Under the pieces are notes generated by a model, which saw nothing but the letters and a program-made list of their open reading frames with translations, did not search any database and was not told the DNA's origin. Positions 30,155 through 38,837 of a stretch of 59,576 bases of DNA are shown here, in pieces. The first letter of the stretch is position 1. Each line of letters begins with the position of its first letter. The DNA comes from a virus, in the IMG/VR virus record IMGVR_UViG_3300027883_000006, positions 1 through 59,576 of that record; one strand, 5' to 3'. The position numbers and the translations under genes are program-made.

Positions 30155-32761
30155 ATGGCAAAATTAAATACAGGATCACTTGTAGGGGGAGAAACTCCCC
30201 TACATACTGGTAACTTTGATGCTAATAACTATCCTGAATTGAAAGGAGACCAGGGAGACCAAGGTATTGTTGGAGCTCAAGGTTTTCAAGGAGATCAAGG
30301 TTTTCAAGGTATTGAAGGTTCTCAAGGTTCTCAAGGAGATAGAGGTTTTCAAGGAGATAAAGGAGTTCAAGGATCTGCGGGTTTAGAACCTGTTGGAGAT
30401 ACTGGTTTCAGAGGTTTTCAAGGAGACAGTCCACAAGGACATCAAGGTTATGAAGGTAATATAGGTTTTCAAGGAGATCGAGGTTTTCAAGGAAATAAAG
30501 GTACTGCTGATCAAGGTTTTAGAGGATTCCAAGGAACAGTTGGAGATTCACCAGAAGGACCAGAAGGTTTTAGAGGAAATCAAGGAACAGTTGGAGATGC
30601 AGGTAAAATAACTAATGGTCTTAAAGGACTAAAAGGAGATCAAGGTTCAACCGGATCACAGGGTAATGTAATTACAGCTTACGTTGGTGATATTGGACCT
30701 GATGGACCAAGAGGGTTTCAGGGAGATCAATTAACAGGAGCAACTGGTTTCAGAGGTTTTCAAGGAGATCAAGGTACTACGGGGTTAAACCCTGGTGGAG
30801 CAACTGGTTTTGTTGGACATGTAGGATTTCAAGGTTCTGCAGGTACAAATCAAAAAGGACATAAAGGTTCACAGGGTGCAACTGGATTAAAAGGAGCACA
30901 GGGTTCAACTCAAACTGCACAAGTAGGACAAACTGGAGACAGAGGTTTTCAAGGAGACGTTGGAAATAGTCCAAAAGGTTTTCAAGGAGCTGAAGGTTAT
31001 CCTGGTTTTAAAGGAGCACAAGGAGCAAATCCAGTTGGAGACAAAGGATTGAACGGAGACAGAGGTTTTCAAGGAGACGTTGGAAATAGTCCAAAAGGTT
31101 TTCAAGGAGCTGAAGGTTATCCTGGTTTTAAAGGAGCACAAGGAGCAAATCCAGTTGGAGACAAAGGATTAAACGGAGAAAGAGGTTTTCAAGGAAATAC
31201 TGGAAGTACACCAGCTGCTCAAACAGGAGATCCTGGACCAAGAGGTTTTCAAGGAGCTATTGGTAATTCACCAACAGGACCAAGAGGGTTTCAAGGAGTA
31301 CAGGGTATTAGAGGATCTCAAGGAAGTACTAATAGAGGATTCCAAGGAGATAAAGGAGTAAACGGACCAACAGGATATACAGGACCAAGTCCAAAGGGAT
31401 ATACTGGTCTTAAAGGATCTCAAGGAGCAATTGGTAATATCGGAGCAAGTCCAAAAGGACACATAGGACCAAACGGACCAACAGGATATACAGGACCAAC
31501 AGGACCTGCATATAACGCACTTATCGGTGATGCTGGAAATACGGGACCAAGAGGTTTTCAAGGAGCTAGACCAACTTCGCCAACAGGACCAACAGGACCA
31601 AGAGGATTCCAAGGAATTAGAGGAGCAATGCCAAAGGGGTATACTGGATTTATTGGAAGTACTGGACCAAGAGGAGTTCAAGGATCTTCACCAACAGGAG
31701 CAACCGGTTTCAAAGGAATTAATGGAGAAAGAGGTTTCCAAGGAGCAAATCCAACAGGATTTAGAGGAGTTCAAGGAGCTCAAGGAGTTCAAGGATATAA
31801 AGGAGCTCAGCCAAAAGGATTTATTGGACTAACAGGACCAAGAGGATTCCAAGGAGATAAAGGAGCACAGCCCGGAGGATCAAGAGGACCACAAGGAGCA
31901 CAGGGTACTCAAGGAGATAAAGGAGCACAACCAACCGGAAGCACTGGACCAAGAGGACCACAAGGAAATCAAGGCGCACGTCCAACATCACATAAAGGAG
32001 TTACAGGTTATAAAGGACTAACCGGTAACACCGGCCCAACTGGAGATTCTTTAACTGGACATAGAGGACCACAAGGAGCCCAAGGAACTCAGGGTTCTAA
32101 AGGAGCAATGCCTAAGGGATATCAAGGTAAAGTTGGTACTAAGGGACCTCAAGGTCTTAAAGGATCACAACCCGGAGGAGCAAAAGGATATACTGGACCT
32201 CAAGGAGCACAAGGTAATGGTGGAGCAAGTCCAAAAGGAGTTCAAGGATATACAGGACCTCAGGGATTAAGAGGAACCACCGGAACTACTATTACAGGTT
32301 GGACAGGAAATAAAGGACCTACTGGTTATAAAGGACCAACTGGAACAGTTCGAGGAGTTCAAGGAAACACTGGTAGCAGTCTAGGAGTTGGACTTAAAGG
32401 ATCTCAGGGATATCAACAAGTAGGACCTCAAGGTTATAAAGGACTTACTGGAAATGGAGGACCAAGAGGATTCCAAGGAGCAAAAGGTAATACTGGAACA
32501 AAAGGAAATGGCGGAAATGGAGGACCAACAGGATCAAATGGACCACAAGGTTATAAAGGGCCTACAGGAGCAACTGGAGCAAATGGACCTCAGGGTGTAC
32601 GAGGTTATGGAGGACATCCAGGAACTAACGGAACAATTAGTGCTATTAGTGAAACCATTTACTTCGGTACGGGACACAATGTCACATTCGTTGATGGATT
32701 AGTTACAGCAACCGGAGGTGGTGGTGGAAAAGGCGGTGGTCTATCGTCCCCACCTATATAG
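30155..32761 (+). CDS. Collagen-like fibre protein 4 with regular interruptions
   Basis: The 868-residue protein starts with [16 protein letters not shown], like collagen 3, then runs as Gly-X-Y to about residue 815. Unlike the others it is punctuated every 30-50 residues by Gly-x4-Gly breaks of the form G-x-(S/N/Q/M)-P-(K/T/V/G)-G, for example GNSPKG, GANPVG, GASPKG, GAQPKG. The breaks put a Pro, often followed by Lys, outside the triplet register. A 40-residue block is duplicated in tandem (30935-31174). The end is a Gly-rich, non-helical tail ([20 protein letters not shown]). A strong terminator follows, so it closes the fibre operon. Confidence 0.85.
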   Translation: MAKLNTGSLVGGETPLHTGNFDANNYPELKGDQGDQGIVGAQGFQGDQGFQGIEGSQGSQGDRGFQGDKGVQGSAGLEPVGDTGFRGFQGDSPQGHQGYEGNIGFQGDRGFQGNKGTADQGFRGFQGTVGDSPEGPEGFRGNQGTVGDAGKITNGLKGLKGDQGSTGSQGNVITAYVGDIGPDGPRGFQGDQLTGATGFRGFQGDQGTTGLNPGGATGFVGHVGFQGSAGTNQKGHKGSQGATGLKGAQGSTQTAQVGQTGDRGFQGDVGNSPKGFQGAEGYPGFKGAQGANPVGDKGLNGDRGFQGDVGNSPKGFQGAEGYPGFKGAQGANPVGDKGLNGERGFQGNTGSTPAAQTGDPGPRGFQGAIGNSPTGPRGFQGVQGIRGSQGSTNRGFQGDKGVNGPTGYTGPSPKGYTGLKGSQGAIGNIGASPKGHIGPNGPTGYTGPTGPAYNALIGDAGNTGPRGFQGARPTSPTGPTGPRGFQGIRGAMPKGYTGFIGSTGPRGVQGSSPTGATGFKGINGERGFQGANPTGFRGVQGAQGVQGYKGAQPKGFIGLTGPRGFQGDKGAQPGGSRGPQGAQGTQGDKGAQPTGSTGPRGPQGNQGARPTSHKGVTGYKGLTGNTGPTGDSLTGHRGPQGAQGTQGSKGAMPKGYQGKVGTKGPQGLKGSQPGGAKGYTGPQGAQGNGGASPKGVQGYTGPQGLRGTTGTTITGWTGNKGPTGYKGPTGTVRGVQGNTGSSLGVGLKGSQGYQQVGPQGYKGLTGNGGPRGFQGAKGNTGTKGNGGNGGPTGSNGPQGYKGPTGATGANGPQGVRGYGGHPGTNGTISAISETIYFGTGHNVTFVDGLVTATGGGGGKGGGLSSPPI
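30181..30204 (+). repeat. Hairpin within the collagen 4 coding start
   Basis: TGTAGGGG and CCCCTACA form a perfect 8-bp stem about ten codons into the gene. It parallels the hairpin near the start of collagen 2. Confidence 0.45.
30935..31174 (+). repeat. 120-bp tandem duplication in collagen 4
   Basis: Two adjacent 120-base units (30935-31054 and 31055-31174) are almost identical and encode the 40-residue block [20 protein letters not shown] and what follows. Confidence 0.8.
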
Positions 32762-32812
32762 GCGGTGGTATATCGCCCGGCTTTATATAATTAAAATAAC
32801 ACACTTATTATT

Positions 32813-32843
32813 AAAAAGGATCCCAGTGGGATCCTTTTTTTTG
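32813..32843 (+). terminator. Strong hairpin terminator ending the collagen operon
   Basis: A 12-bp stem AAAAAGGATCCC/GGGATCCTTTTT with a 3-base loop is followed by TTTTG. It separates the four collagen genes from the oxygenase operon. Confidence 0.85.
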
Positions 32844-32895
32844 TAATATATAAACAAATCAAACATTTAATGTATAATTATTAAAATTTAAAGTA

Positions 32896-33828
32896 ATGCA
32901 CGAAACTAATTTAAACAATGTAAAATTAAACATTGATTCTGTTAAAAAAGCCACCGATGGATATTGGTACGTAAGAGGATGGGTAGGTTCAATAACTAAA
33001 GATACTATAGTAACTGACGTTCTATTAGATGGAAAATCCTTGAATATTTCATGGGAAAAGAGATCAGATGTTTCTTCTTTTTATAAAGGAACAATTCCGG
33101 AAAATGTAGGATTTAATATAATGATGCTACACGAAGATATTACGAAAAAACTATGGATTAGTTTAAATGATGCAGCGCCAGTTGAACTTATTTCTTTAGC
33201 AAAATGGCCAGCTTCTTCATCTGGATTTAATAAAACAGATAAAGATGTTATTGTTGTTGATAATTTCTATGCAGATCCTGACTTAGTCAGAAAATATGCT
33301 ATGAACAATTTAGAGTTTTTACCTTCTAAATATCACAAAGGACAAAGATCTCAATCTAGATATATTATAGATGGCACTAAGGAAAAACTTGAAGAAGTAC
33401 TAGGTAGAAAGATAACAAACTGGAATGATGGTGGATATGCGAATGGAGTGTTTCAGTTCTGTACTGCAGATCAACCTATAGTATACCATGTAGATAGTCA
33501 AATGTATGCTGCAATGGTTTACTTAACCCCAGACGCACCTCCACAAACAGGAACTGCAATGTATCGAAGTAAAGTTACAGGAATTTCATCGTTTCCAGGT
33601 CAAGAATCTAGAATGGGAGATGAATATTTAAATACATTCAGAGGTACTAATAAAGAAATGAATTTCTACGATGGAACTCAATTTGAAAAGATTGATGATA
33701 TTGGAAATGTATATAATAGACTAGTAATATTTAACTCATCACAATTACACGCAGCGACCGAATACTTTGGAGATGCAATTGATAATGCAAGATTTTTCCA
33801 CATGTTCTTCTTTGACATTGAACAATAA
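32896..33828 (+). CDS. Fe(II)/2-oxoglutarate-dependent oxygenase
   Basis: The 310-residue protein has an N-terminal accessory domain of about 110 residues (beta-rich, with YWYVRGWVGSITKDT) and a C-terminal jelly-roll oxygenase. The metal triad is His198-x-Asp200 in VYHVDSQ and His285 in SSQLHAATEYF, with Arg299 placed to bind 2-oxoglutarate. It resembles the DUF6445-type oxygenases. Such enzymes hydroxylate side chains, often Pro, Lys, Asp or Asn, using O2. It follows the four collagen genes and precedes a glycosyltransferase by 11 bases. Collagen-like proteins are the obvious substrate, but the accessory domain might instead bind another fibre or a lipopolysaccharide precursor. Confidence 0.8.
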   Translation: MHETNLNNVKLNIDSVKKATDGYWYVRGWVGSITKDTIVTDVLLDGKSLNISWEKRSDVSSFYKGTIPENVGFNIMMLHEDITKKLWISLNDAAPVELISLAKWPASSSGFNKTDKDVIVVDNFYADPDLVRKYAMNNLEFLPSKYHKGQRSQSRYIIDGTKEKLEEVLGRKITNWNDGGYANGVFQFCTADQPIVYHVDSQMYAAMVYLTPDAPPQTGTAMYRSKVTGISSFPGQESRMGDEYLNTFRGTNKEMNFYDGTQFEKIDDIGNVYNRLVIFNSSQLHAATEYFGDAIDNARFFHMFFFDIEQ

Positions 33829-33839
33829 AACCACATTAA

Positions 33840-35693
33840 ATGAAAATTAACGTAATCACAAGATGTACTAGAACATCTAATTTATTAAAAATACAACCAA
33901 CGGTATTCGACACTTCTAAAACAAGAGGAGTAGAAATACATTGGCATGTTATATTTGATACAAGGGCATTAAAGGATATTGATGCAAATATTTTATCTGA
34001 ATTAGATCAAGCAAACACAACAATTCATTTTATTAAAGGACAGTTAGGCGGTATGATGTACCCTGAAACAACTGATTTAATAAAAAGCCTAAAACATTCT
34101 TGGTTTTATTTACTAGATGACGACAATATAATGCACCCTGAATTTTATCAAAGAGTTGAGGACTTTGCAACGCTACCTATAAATTATGAAAAGAAAATTA
34201 TAATGGTTGGCCAGTCAGTAGATGGTAAAGATTTTACCGGATTAAAATATAGAGAAGCTACTCCAGAATCTACCGGTTTCAGAAAAACAGACATAGCTCA
34301 AATATTATTTAGATCAGAGCTTTTTGAAAAATATGGTTTCACGGCAGATTATGCAGCTGATGGTTTCTTTATCGAGGAAGTATATAAGAAACACCCAGAT
34401 ACATTTGTTTGGATTAATGAAATTCTTTCATATTACAATCAACTAGAAAAAGTATCAACACCTAAACTACCTAGAATTTTATACATAGGCCCTGGAGAAC
34501 CAGTAATAAAAACCACTAAAGTGCTCGATTACGAGGATGACAACTTAGAGGTTAAATATACAAAGGATGATACTGATATTAGAAAAAAAATATCCAGTTT
34601 TAAACCAGATGCAATAGTAACTCGAGGAAAGAGTTCTTCTGATTTTAAATATCTATCAAAACTACCTCTTCAATTTAGGAGAAAATGGATCAATATTGAT
34701 AATGACGAAGATTTTAAAAACATAGGAGACATTGCGTATAACGTTTCTGAAAATGCAATGTTAGATCCGACAAACATGGACGATCATAGCATGATATCTT
34801 TTACAACTCCAATATATAACACAGGTGAAAAGTTAATAAACACCTATAACTCAGTTGCTGCTCAAACTTATGATAATTGGGAATGGGTATTAATGAACGA
34901 TTCAACTGACGGTGGTAAAACACTTAAGATTGCAGAGCAGATTGCAGCAAATGATCCTAGAGTTAAGCTATACGATTTTAGAGAAAAATCAGGTGGGATT
35001 ATCGGAGAGGTCAAGTGGAGAGCAAATGCAATGGCTAGAGGATATATTATCGCAGAACTAGATCACGATGATTTACTCGCAGTAACATGTGCACAGGATT
35101 TACATAACGCCGCACAAAAACACCCAGAGTGTGGATTCTTTTATGGAGATACTGCTGAAGTAAATGAACAATGGCAAAATCAAAAATATGGCCCTGGTTT
35201 TGCATTAGGATATGGTAACTATCGAGAAGAAGAATATCAAGGTAGAATGTTAAGCCCTGCTAATCAGCAAAATATTAACCCAAAAACAATTAGACATATT
35301 GTTGGAGTTCCTAATCACATTAGAGCGTGGAGAAGATCTACATACTTTGCAATTGGAGGACACAATAGAAGTTTAACAGTTGTTGATGATTACGAATTAA
35401 TTATTAGAACATTCTTAAACACTATTATGTGTAAGATACCTAAGTTAAGCTATATTCAATTTTTATATAGTAATCAAGGTCATAGAAATACACATGATCT
35501 ATCTAGAGCAGATATACAAAGAAGAACACGCACTATCGCATCTAGATATAACGAACAAATTAAAGAAAGATTTGAAGAACTTGGACAACATGATTGGGCT
35601 TATGCAGAAAATCCAGATTGGCCTATTAACACAAAATCCAGATTCGGAAAAGAAGAAGGAGCAGTAAATATAACATATACAGATAATGAATAA
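33840..35693 (+). CDS. Double-domain glycosyltransferase
   Basis: The 617-residue protein appears to be two transferase domains in tandem. The N-terminal domain (1-200) is GT-A-like, with ITRCTRTSNL at the first strand and the acidic motif FYLLDDDN near 98-105. A Rossmann-like linker domain follows (about 215-300). The C-terminal domain (from 315) is a family 2 transferase with ISFTTPIYNTGEKLINTYNS, QTYDNWEWVLMNDST and ELDHDD. Its start is 11 bases after the first oxygenase and it overlaps the second oxygenase by 8 bases. It could build a disaccharide on hydroxylated residues, analogous to hydroxylysine glucosyl-galactose. That is an inference from order. Confidence 0.8.
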   Translation: MKINVITRCTRTSNLLKIQPTVFDTSKTRGVEIHWHVIFDTRALKDIDANILSELDQANTTIHFIKGQLGGMMYPETTDLIKSLKHSWFYLLDDDNIMHPEFYQRVEDFATLPINYEKKIIMVGQSVDGKDFTGLKYREATPESTGFRKTDIAQILFRSELFEKYGFTADYAADGFFIEEVYKKHPDTFVWINEILSYYNQLEKVSTPKLPRILYIGPGEPVIKTTKVLDYEDDNLEVKYTKDDTDIRKKISSFKPDAIVTRGKSSSDFKYLSKLPLQFRRKWINIDNDEDFKNIGDIAYNVSENAMLDPTNMDDHSMISFTTPIYNTGEKLINTYNSVAAQTYDNWEWVLMNDSTDGGKTLKIAEQIAANDPRVKLYDFREKSGGIIGEVKWRANAMARGYIIAELDHDDLLAVTCAQDLHNAAQKHPECGFFYGDTAEVNEQWQNQKYGPGFALGYGNYREEEYQGRMLSPANQQNINPKTIRHIVGVPNHIRAWRRSTYFAIGGHNRSLTVVDDYELIIRTFLNTIMCKIPKLSYIQFLYSNQGHRNTHDLSRADIQRRTRTIASRYNEQIKERFEELGQHDWAYAENPDWPINTKSRFGKEEGAVNITYTDNE

Positions 35694-36279
35694 CTTTTTT
35701 AAACCACAAGAAAACGAGGCTCAACAGTACTATTGGTTTGATCAGGGGTTTACACCTCAAGAATTAAAGGTGATTGAAGATGGAGTTTCTAATATTCCAT
35801 ATAATAGAGCAGTAACAGCTTCTGGAGACAGTTCTGCAGATAGAAAATCAAATATCAAATGGATTCCACAATCTGAAGAATGGAAATGGCTATATCAAAA
35901 ATTAATAAACATGTCAAGTGAAGCAAATAACCAACTGTGGAATTTTGATTTACATTCGGCTCCTGAATTAATACAGTATACTGAATATGAAGCTACTGAG
36001 TTTGGTAAATATGATTGGCACCAAGATGTTGGAGATCATGATATGTCTATTAGAAAAGTATCTATAACCGTTCAATTATCAGATAGTGAAGAATATGAAG
36101 GAGGAGACTTATGCTTTTGGCAAGGAGGAGAATCCTTAGATAAAAATAACTTAATAGCACCTAGAGGAAAAGGAAATGTTGTTTTATTTCCTAGCTACTT
36201 GGTACACTCTGTTAAACCAGTTACAAAAGGAACTAGAAAATCATTTGTTCTTTGGTTAGGTGGAGGTCACTATAAATAA
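35686..36279 (+). CDS. Prolyl-4-hydroxylase-like 2OG-Fe(II) oxygenase
   Basis: The 197-residue protein is a compact oxygenase of the prolyl-4-hydroxylase/PiuC type. His112-x-Asp114 lies in YDWHQDVGDH, His174 in LVHSVKPV and Arg184 ten residues later in GTRKSFVLW, which is the classical spacing for 2-oxoglutarate binding. EYEGGDLCFW is the conserved strand between them. Related single-domain enzymes in many phages have unknown substrates. Its start overlaps the double glycosyltransferase by eight bases, so oxygenase, transferase and oxygenase are coupled. In this context fibre hydroxylation is the leading idea; DNA base or host protein modification are alternatives. Confidence 0.88.
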   Translation: MNNFFKPQENEAQQYYWFDQGFTPQELKVIEDGVSNIPYNRAVTASGDSSADRKSNIKWIPQSEEWKWLYQKLINMSSEANNQLWNFDLHSAPELIQYTEYEATEFGKYDWHQDVGDHDMSIRKVSITVQLSDSEEYEGGDLCFWQGGESLDKNNLIAPRGKGNVVLFPSYLVHSVKPVTKGTRKSFVLWLGGGHYK

Positions 36280-36285
36280 CAAATT

Positions 36286-36519
36286 ATGGGATATCCAAAT
36301 ATGAATTGCATGCACATCACCCTATATGTTCACCATATGGAAGTAGATGCTTTATTTGATTTTATCAATGAAAGAACTGATAAATTACCAGAATACTGGA
36401 TTAATCCTAAAGATCTTCCTGAAACTATATCTGGAGGATTTTTAGAGATAAATGTCAATTATGAAGTATATACTCGAATAAGAGGTACTAAGGAACACTC
36501 AACCTGGATGGAATTGTAA
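36286..36519 (+). CDS. Hypothetical small protein
   Basis: The 77-residue protein starts with a beta-strand containing several His and Met (NMNCMHITLYVHHMEVDALF) and ends EVYTRIRGTKEHSTWMEL. It is six bases after the oxygenase and probably belongs to the same operon. The pattern of strand, helix and two strands is ferredoxin-like, but I recognise no family or function. Confidence 0.55.
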   Translation: MGYPNMNCMHITLYVHHMEVDALFDFINERTDKLPEYWINPKDLPETISGGFLEINVNYEVYTRIRGTKEHSTWMEL

Positions 36520-36550
36520 ACTTTTTTGTCTTTTCATATATAATAAGTAT

Positions 36551-36781
36551 ATGGCAAAGAAAAAAACACAAAGAACTATTACAGTAAAATCTCCAAAGAT
36601 TGGAGAGAAATACTACTTTAGTTTTGCAGGTTCTACATTATTTGGAATTCTAACTAAAGAATCTAAAAGTTTATCAAAACATTATAATGAAAAATGGTAT
36701 ACAATGGAATCAGATGGTACTAAATATCCTATAAGTATTAGAGAAATAGCATTAACCCGTAATGAATTAAGAAATGTATAG
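36551..36781 (+). CDS. Hypothetical small basic protein, SH3-like pattern
   Basis: The 76-residue protein has a basic start (MAKKKTQRTITVKSPKIGEK) and a beta pattern with YYFSFAGSTLFGILTKE and KWYTMESDGTKYPISIREI, typical of small KOW/SH3-type barrels. Several phages encode comparable proteins of unknown role. It overlaps the exonuclease gene by eight bases, suggesting coupling. A nucleic-acid-binding helper role is possible but not shown. Confidence 0.6.
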   Translation: MAKKKTQRTITVKSPKIGEKYYFSFAGSTLFGILTKESKSLSKHYNEKWYTMESDGTKYPISIREIALTRNELRNV

Positions 36782-37496
36782 CGCTAGCGAATTAAAAAGC
36801 ATGTTGTTTATTGATATAGAGACGACAGCTCAGCATAAAACCTTAAATGATTTAAAAAGTTCTAATAAAGGACTACATGATTTATGGCTTCAAAAGGCAG
36901 ATCAAATTAAATCATATGAGAATCAAAAGTCAGATTTAAGCGACGAAGATTTCTATCAATCAAACGCATCTTTACATCCAGAGTTTGGAAAAATAGTTAC
37001 AATATCAATTGGTCAAATTCAGTTCGATGAAATTGGAATGCCACAACACTCTAAAATAAAATCATATTATGGAGATGATGAGTATACCATACTCTCTGAT
37101 TTTAATCAAACACTAGGCGCCGTATTTAATAAAAACGGAAATGTTCAATTAACAGGGCATAATATTAAAAAGTTTGATGCTCCGTGGATTATTAAAAGAT
37201 GTTTAATAAATGGAATTACACCTACTGCTAAATTGCATCTTCAAAAACAAAAACCATGGGAAAACTGTCTATTAGATACTCTTGAGGTTTGGAAATTTGG
37301 AGGATATAATGGAGCATCACTAGGAATTTTATGTAATGTTCTTGGAATTCCAACACCTAAAGATGACATATCAGGATCTGACGTTAATAGAGTTTATTGG
37401 GAAGGTGGTTTAGAAAGAATAAAGGATTACTGTGAAAAGGATGTTTTAGCAACTATGAATGTTATGCTAAAAATGTCAAGCATGGAACTTATTTAA
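36774..37496 (+). CDS. DEDDy-family 3'-5' exonuclease
   Basis: The 240-residue protein has the three exonuclease motifs of the DnaQ superfamily: Exo I FIDIETT (Asp14, Glu16), Exo II GHNIKKFDAPWI near 127-138 and Exo III YCEKDVLAT near 220, with Tyr four residues before Asp as in DEDDy enzymes. It most resembles the stand-alone PolB-type exonuclease (predicted 3'-5' exonuclease related to the polymerase proofreading domain). No polymerase domain is present. It would trim DNA or RNA 3' ends in replication or repair. It closes the operon before an early-type promoter at 37548. Confidence 0.85.
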   Translation: MYSASELKSMLFIDIETTAQHKTLNDLKSSNKGLHDLWLQKADQIKSYENQKSDLSDEDFYQSNASLHPEFGKIVTISIGQIQFDEIGMPQHSKIKSYYGDDEYTILSDFNQTLGAVFNKNGNVQLTGHNIKKFDAPWIIKRCLINGITPTAKLHLQKQKPWENCLLDTLEVWKFGGYNGASLGILCNVLGIPTPKDDISGSDVNRVYWEGGLERIKDYCEKDVLATMNVMLKMSSMELI

Positions 37497-37519
37497 AAAT
37501 AATTAAAAGTTTTTTCACC

Positions 37520-37562
37520 AGGATTTTTTTATATCAAATAAAAGGTTTATATTTACATATAA
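37520..37562 (+). promoter_or_regulatory. Early-type promoter before the UVR/DnaJ gene cluster
   Basis: TATATTTA box at 37548-37555, 23 bases before the ATG at 37579, preceded by TTTTTTTATATCAAATAAAA. The flanking CACCAGG block matches minus-strand copies (CACCTAGG, CACCTCAG). No good copy of the palindrome is present upstream; an A/T-rich stretch at 37491 matches it only weakly and at a different spacing. Confidence 0.7.
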
Positions 37563-37578
37563 CAAATAAAGAAACAAT

Positions 37579-37848
37579 ATGGACAATTTTGAATTTGAAC
37601 AAGAATTTAACGAGGAATCTGAAAACAATGGAATATTGATCGAAGATCAAGAACACCTGGATAACCTCAAGGACCGCCTTGCACGTGCGAACTACGAAGC
37701 TATAGTTAAACATGGAATTGATACGGATAAAACTCGTGATCCCGATATGATCAGGCACATTATAGAAGAGACTATGTTTTACTTTGAAGAGATTGAAGAG
37801 TACGAAAAGTGCGCAGATCTTAAAGAACAGATTCAATTCTTTAAATAA
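37579..37848 (+). CDS. Small acidic protein with C-terminal UVR-like motif
   Basis: The 89-residue acidic protein ends in EEIEEYEKCADLKEQIQFFK, the same Cys-containing UVR-like signature found at 12697, 38830 and 39301. Upstream of it, DPDMIRHIIEETMFYFEE forms a helix that the 38830 protein also has (ALTSILNFFIG), so the homology extends beyond the motif. UVR motifs form helical hairpins that bind partner proteins. It opens the cluster with DnaJ and bS21 behind a strong early-type promoter. A chaperone or protease adaptor role is inferred, not shown. Confidence 0.6.
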   Translation: MDNFEFEQEFNEESENNGILIEDQEHLDNLKDRLARANYEAIVKHGIDTDKTRDPDMIRHIIEETMFYFEEIEEYEKCADLKEQIQFFK

Positions 37849-37860
37849 GATATATAATAC

Positions 37861-38046
37861 ATGGAAGATAATATACATATCGCTAGAATTGCAACAGCTT
37901 TAGAGAAAATAGCTCAATTGATGCAGAACTCTGAAAAGAGAGAAATCAATATGAAAAAGAATGAGATTAAAGAATCTAATAAAAGTAATAAAGCTGCAAA
38001 GAATTCAAGACAAACAAGACAGATTCCACCTAAAGAATCCAAATAA
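37861..38046 (+). CDS. Hypothetical small charged protein
   Basis: The 61-residue protein has a helical start (IHIARIATALEKIAQLMQN), likely amphipathic, and a long Lys/Asn/Ser-rich, probably disordered tail. The pattern of helix plus KKxE-rich tail is common in small phage proteins of unknown role. Its stop overlaps the dnaJ start by one base (TAATGG), so translation of the two is coupled, which may mean it works with the J-protein. Confidence 0.55.
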   Translation: MEDNIHIARIATALEKIAQLMQNSEKREINMKKNEIKESNKSNKAAKNSRQTRQIPPKESK

Positions 38047-38837
38047 TGGATTACTATAAGATCCTGGGGCTCGAGCCCGCTGCTAGTCAGGAGGATATTA
38101 AGAAGGCATATAGAGGTCTTGTTAAAGTCCACCACCCTGATATTGGAGGATCTGAAGATAAATTTAAAAAGATTTCACAAGCATACGAAACATTGAGCGA
38201 TTCCCAAAAGAAAAAGGAATATGATCTCAAAAATTCTTTTAGTTCAGGTGGATTCGACAATTTCTTTAATCAATTCGGTGGAGATTTCTCTAATATGTTT
38301 GATAACGCATTTAACCAAAATGCAAGAGGATCAGACGTTACAATTAGAATTAGACTAACTTTAGAAGAAGTTTACCACGGAACAACTAAAAGAATAGATA
38401 CAACACACTCTGCATTTAATGTTAATATACCGAAAGGAATTCATGAAGGAGCTAAGCTTAAATTAAAAGGAAAGGGACTTCCACATCCTGCTAATTCTTC
38501 GGCGCCAAATGGTGATGTTATATTAATAATGAATATCATGCCAGATCCTGAGATGATAGTAACTAATGGAGATATTTGGATGGATTACAATCTACCCTTT
38601 TATGATATTTTATTAGGTGGCGAATTTGAAGTTACCACGAAAGTAAATAGCGTTAAGATAAAGGTACCTAAGAACTCATATGATGGTAAGATTTTAAGAA
38701 TTATGGGCATGGGATTTCCGATATATAATAAAAATCAATATGGTAACTTAATGATTAAATTAAGAACATCTAATATTGAGTTAAGTGAAAAACAATTAGA
38801 ACACATTCAGCAAATTAAAGAACTAAGCAATGCATGA
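38046..38837 (+). CDS. dnaJ: DnaJ/CbpA-like co-chaperone
   Basis: The 263-residue protein has a J-domain at 1-60 (DYYKILGLEPAASQEDIKKA, HPD in VHHPDIGG), a Gly/Phe-rich linker with repeated FNQF and GGDF, and two C-terminal substrate-binding subdomains (RIRLTLEEVYHGTTKRI, then KLKLKGKGLPHP). It lacks the Cys-rich zinc-finger domain, so it is type II, like CbpA, and the C terminus is a little short of the usual length. It should recruit host DnaK. It is sandwiched between UVR-motif genes and bS21. The window encodes a second, different J-protein at 20288-20878. Confidence 0.9.
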   Translation: MDYYKILGLEPAASQEDIKKAYRGLVKVHHPDIGGSEDKFKKISQAYETLSDSQKKKEYDLKNSFSSGGFDNFFNQFGGDFSNMFDNAFNQNARGSDVTIRIRLTLEEVYHGTTKRIDTTHSAFNVNIPKGIHEGAKLKLKGKGLPHPANSSAPNGDVILIMNIMPDPEMIVTNGDIWMDYNLPFYDILLGGEFEVTTKVNSVKIKVPKNSYDGKILRIMGMGFPIYNKNQYGNLMIKLRTSNIELSEKQLEHIQQIKELSNA

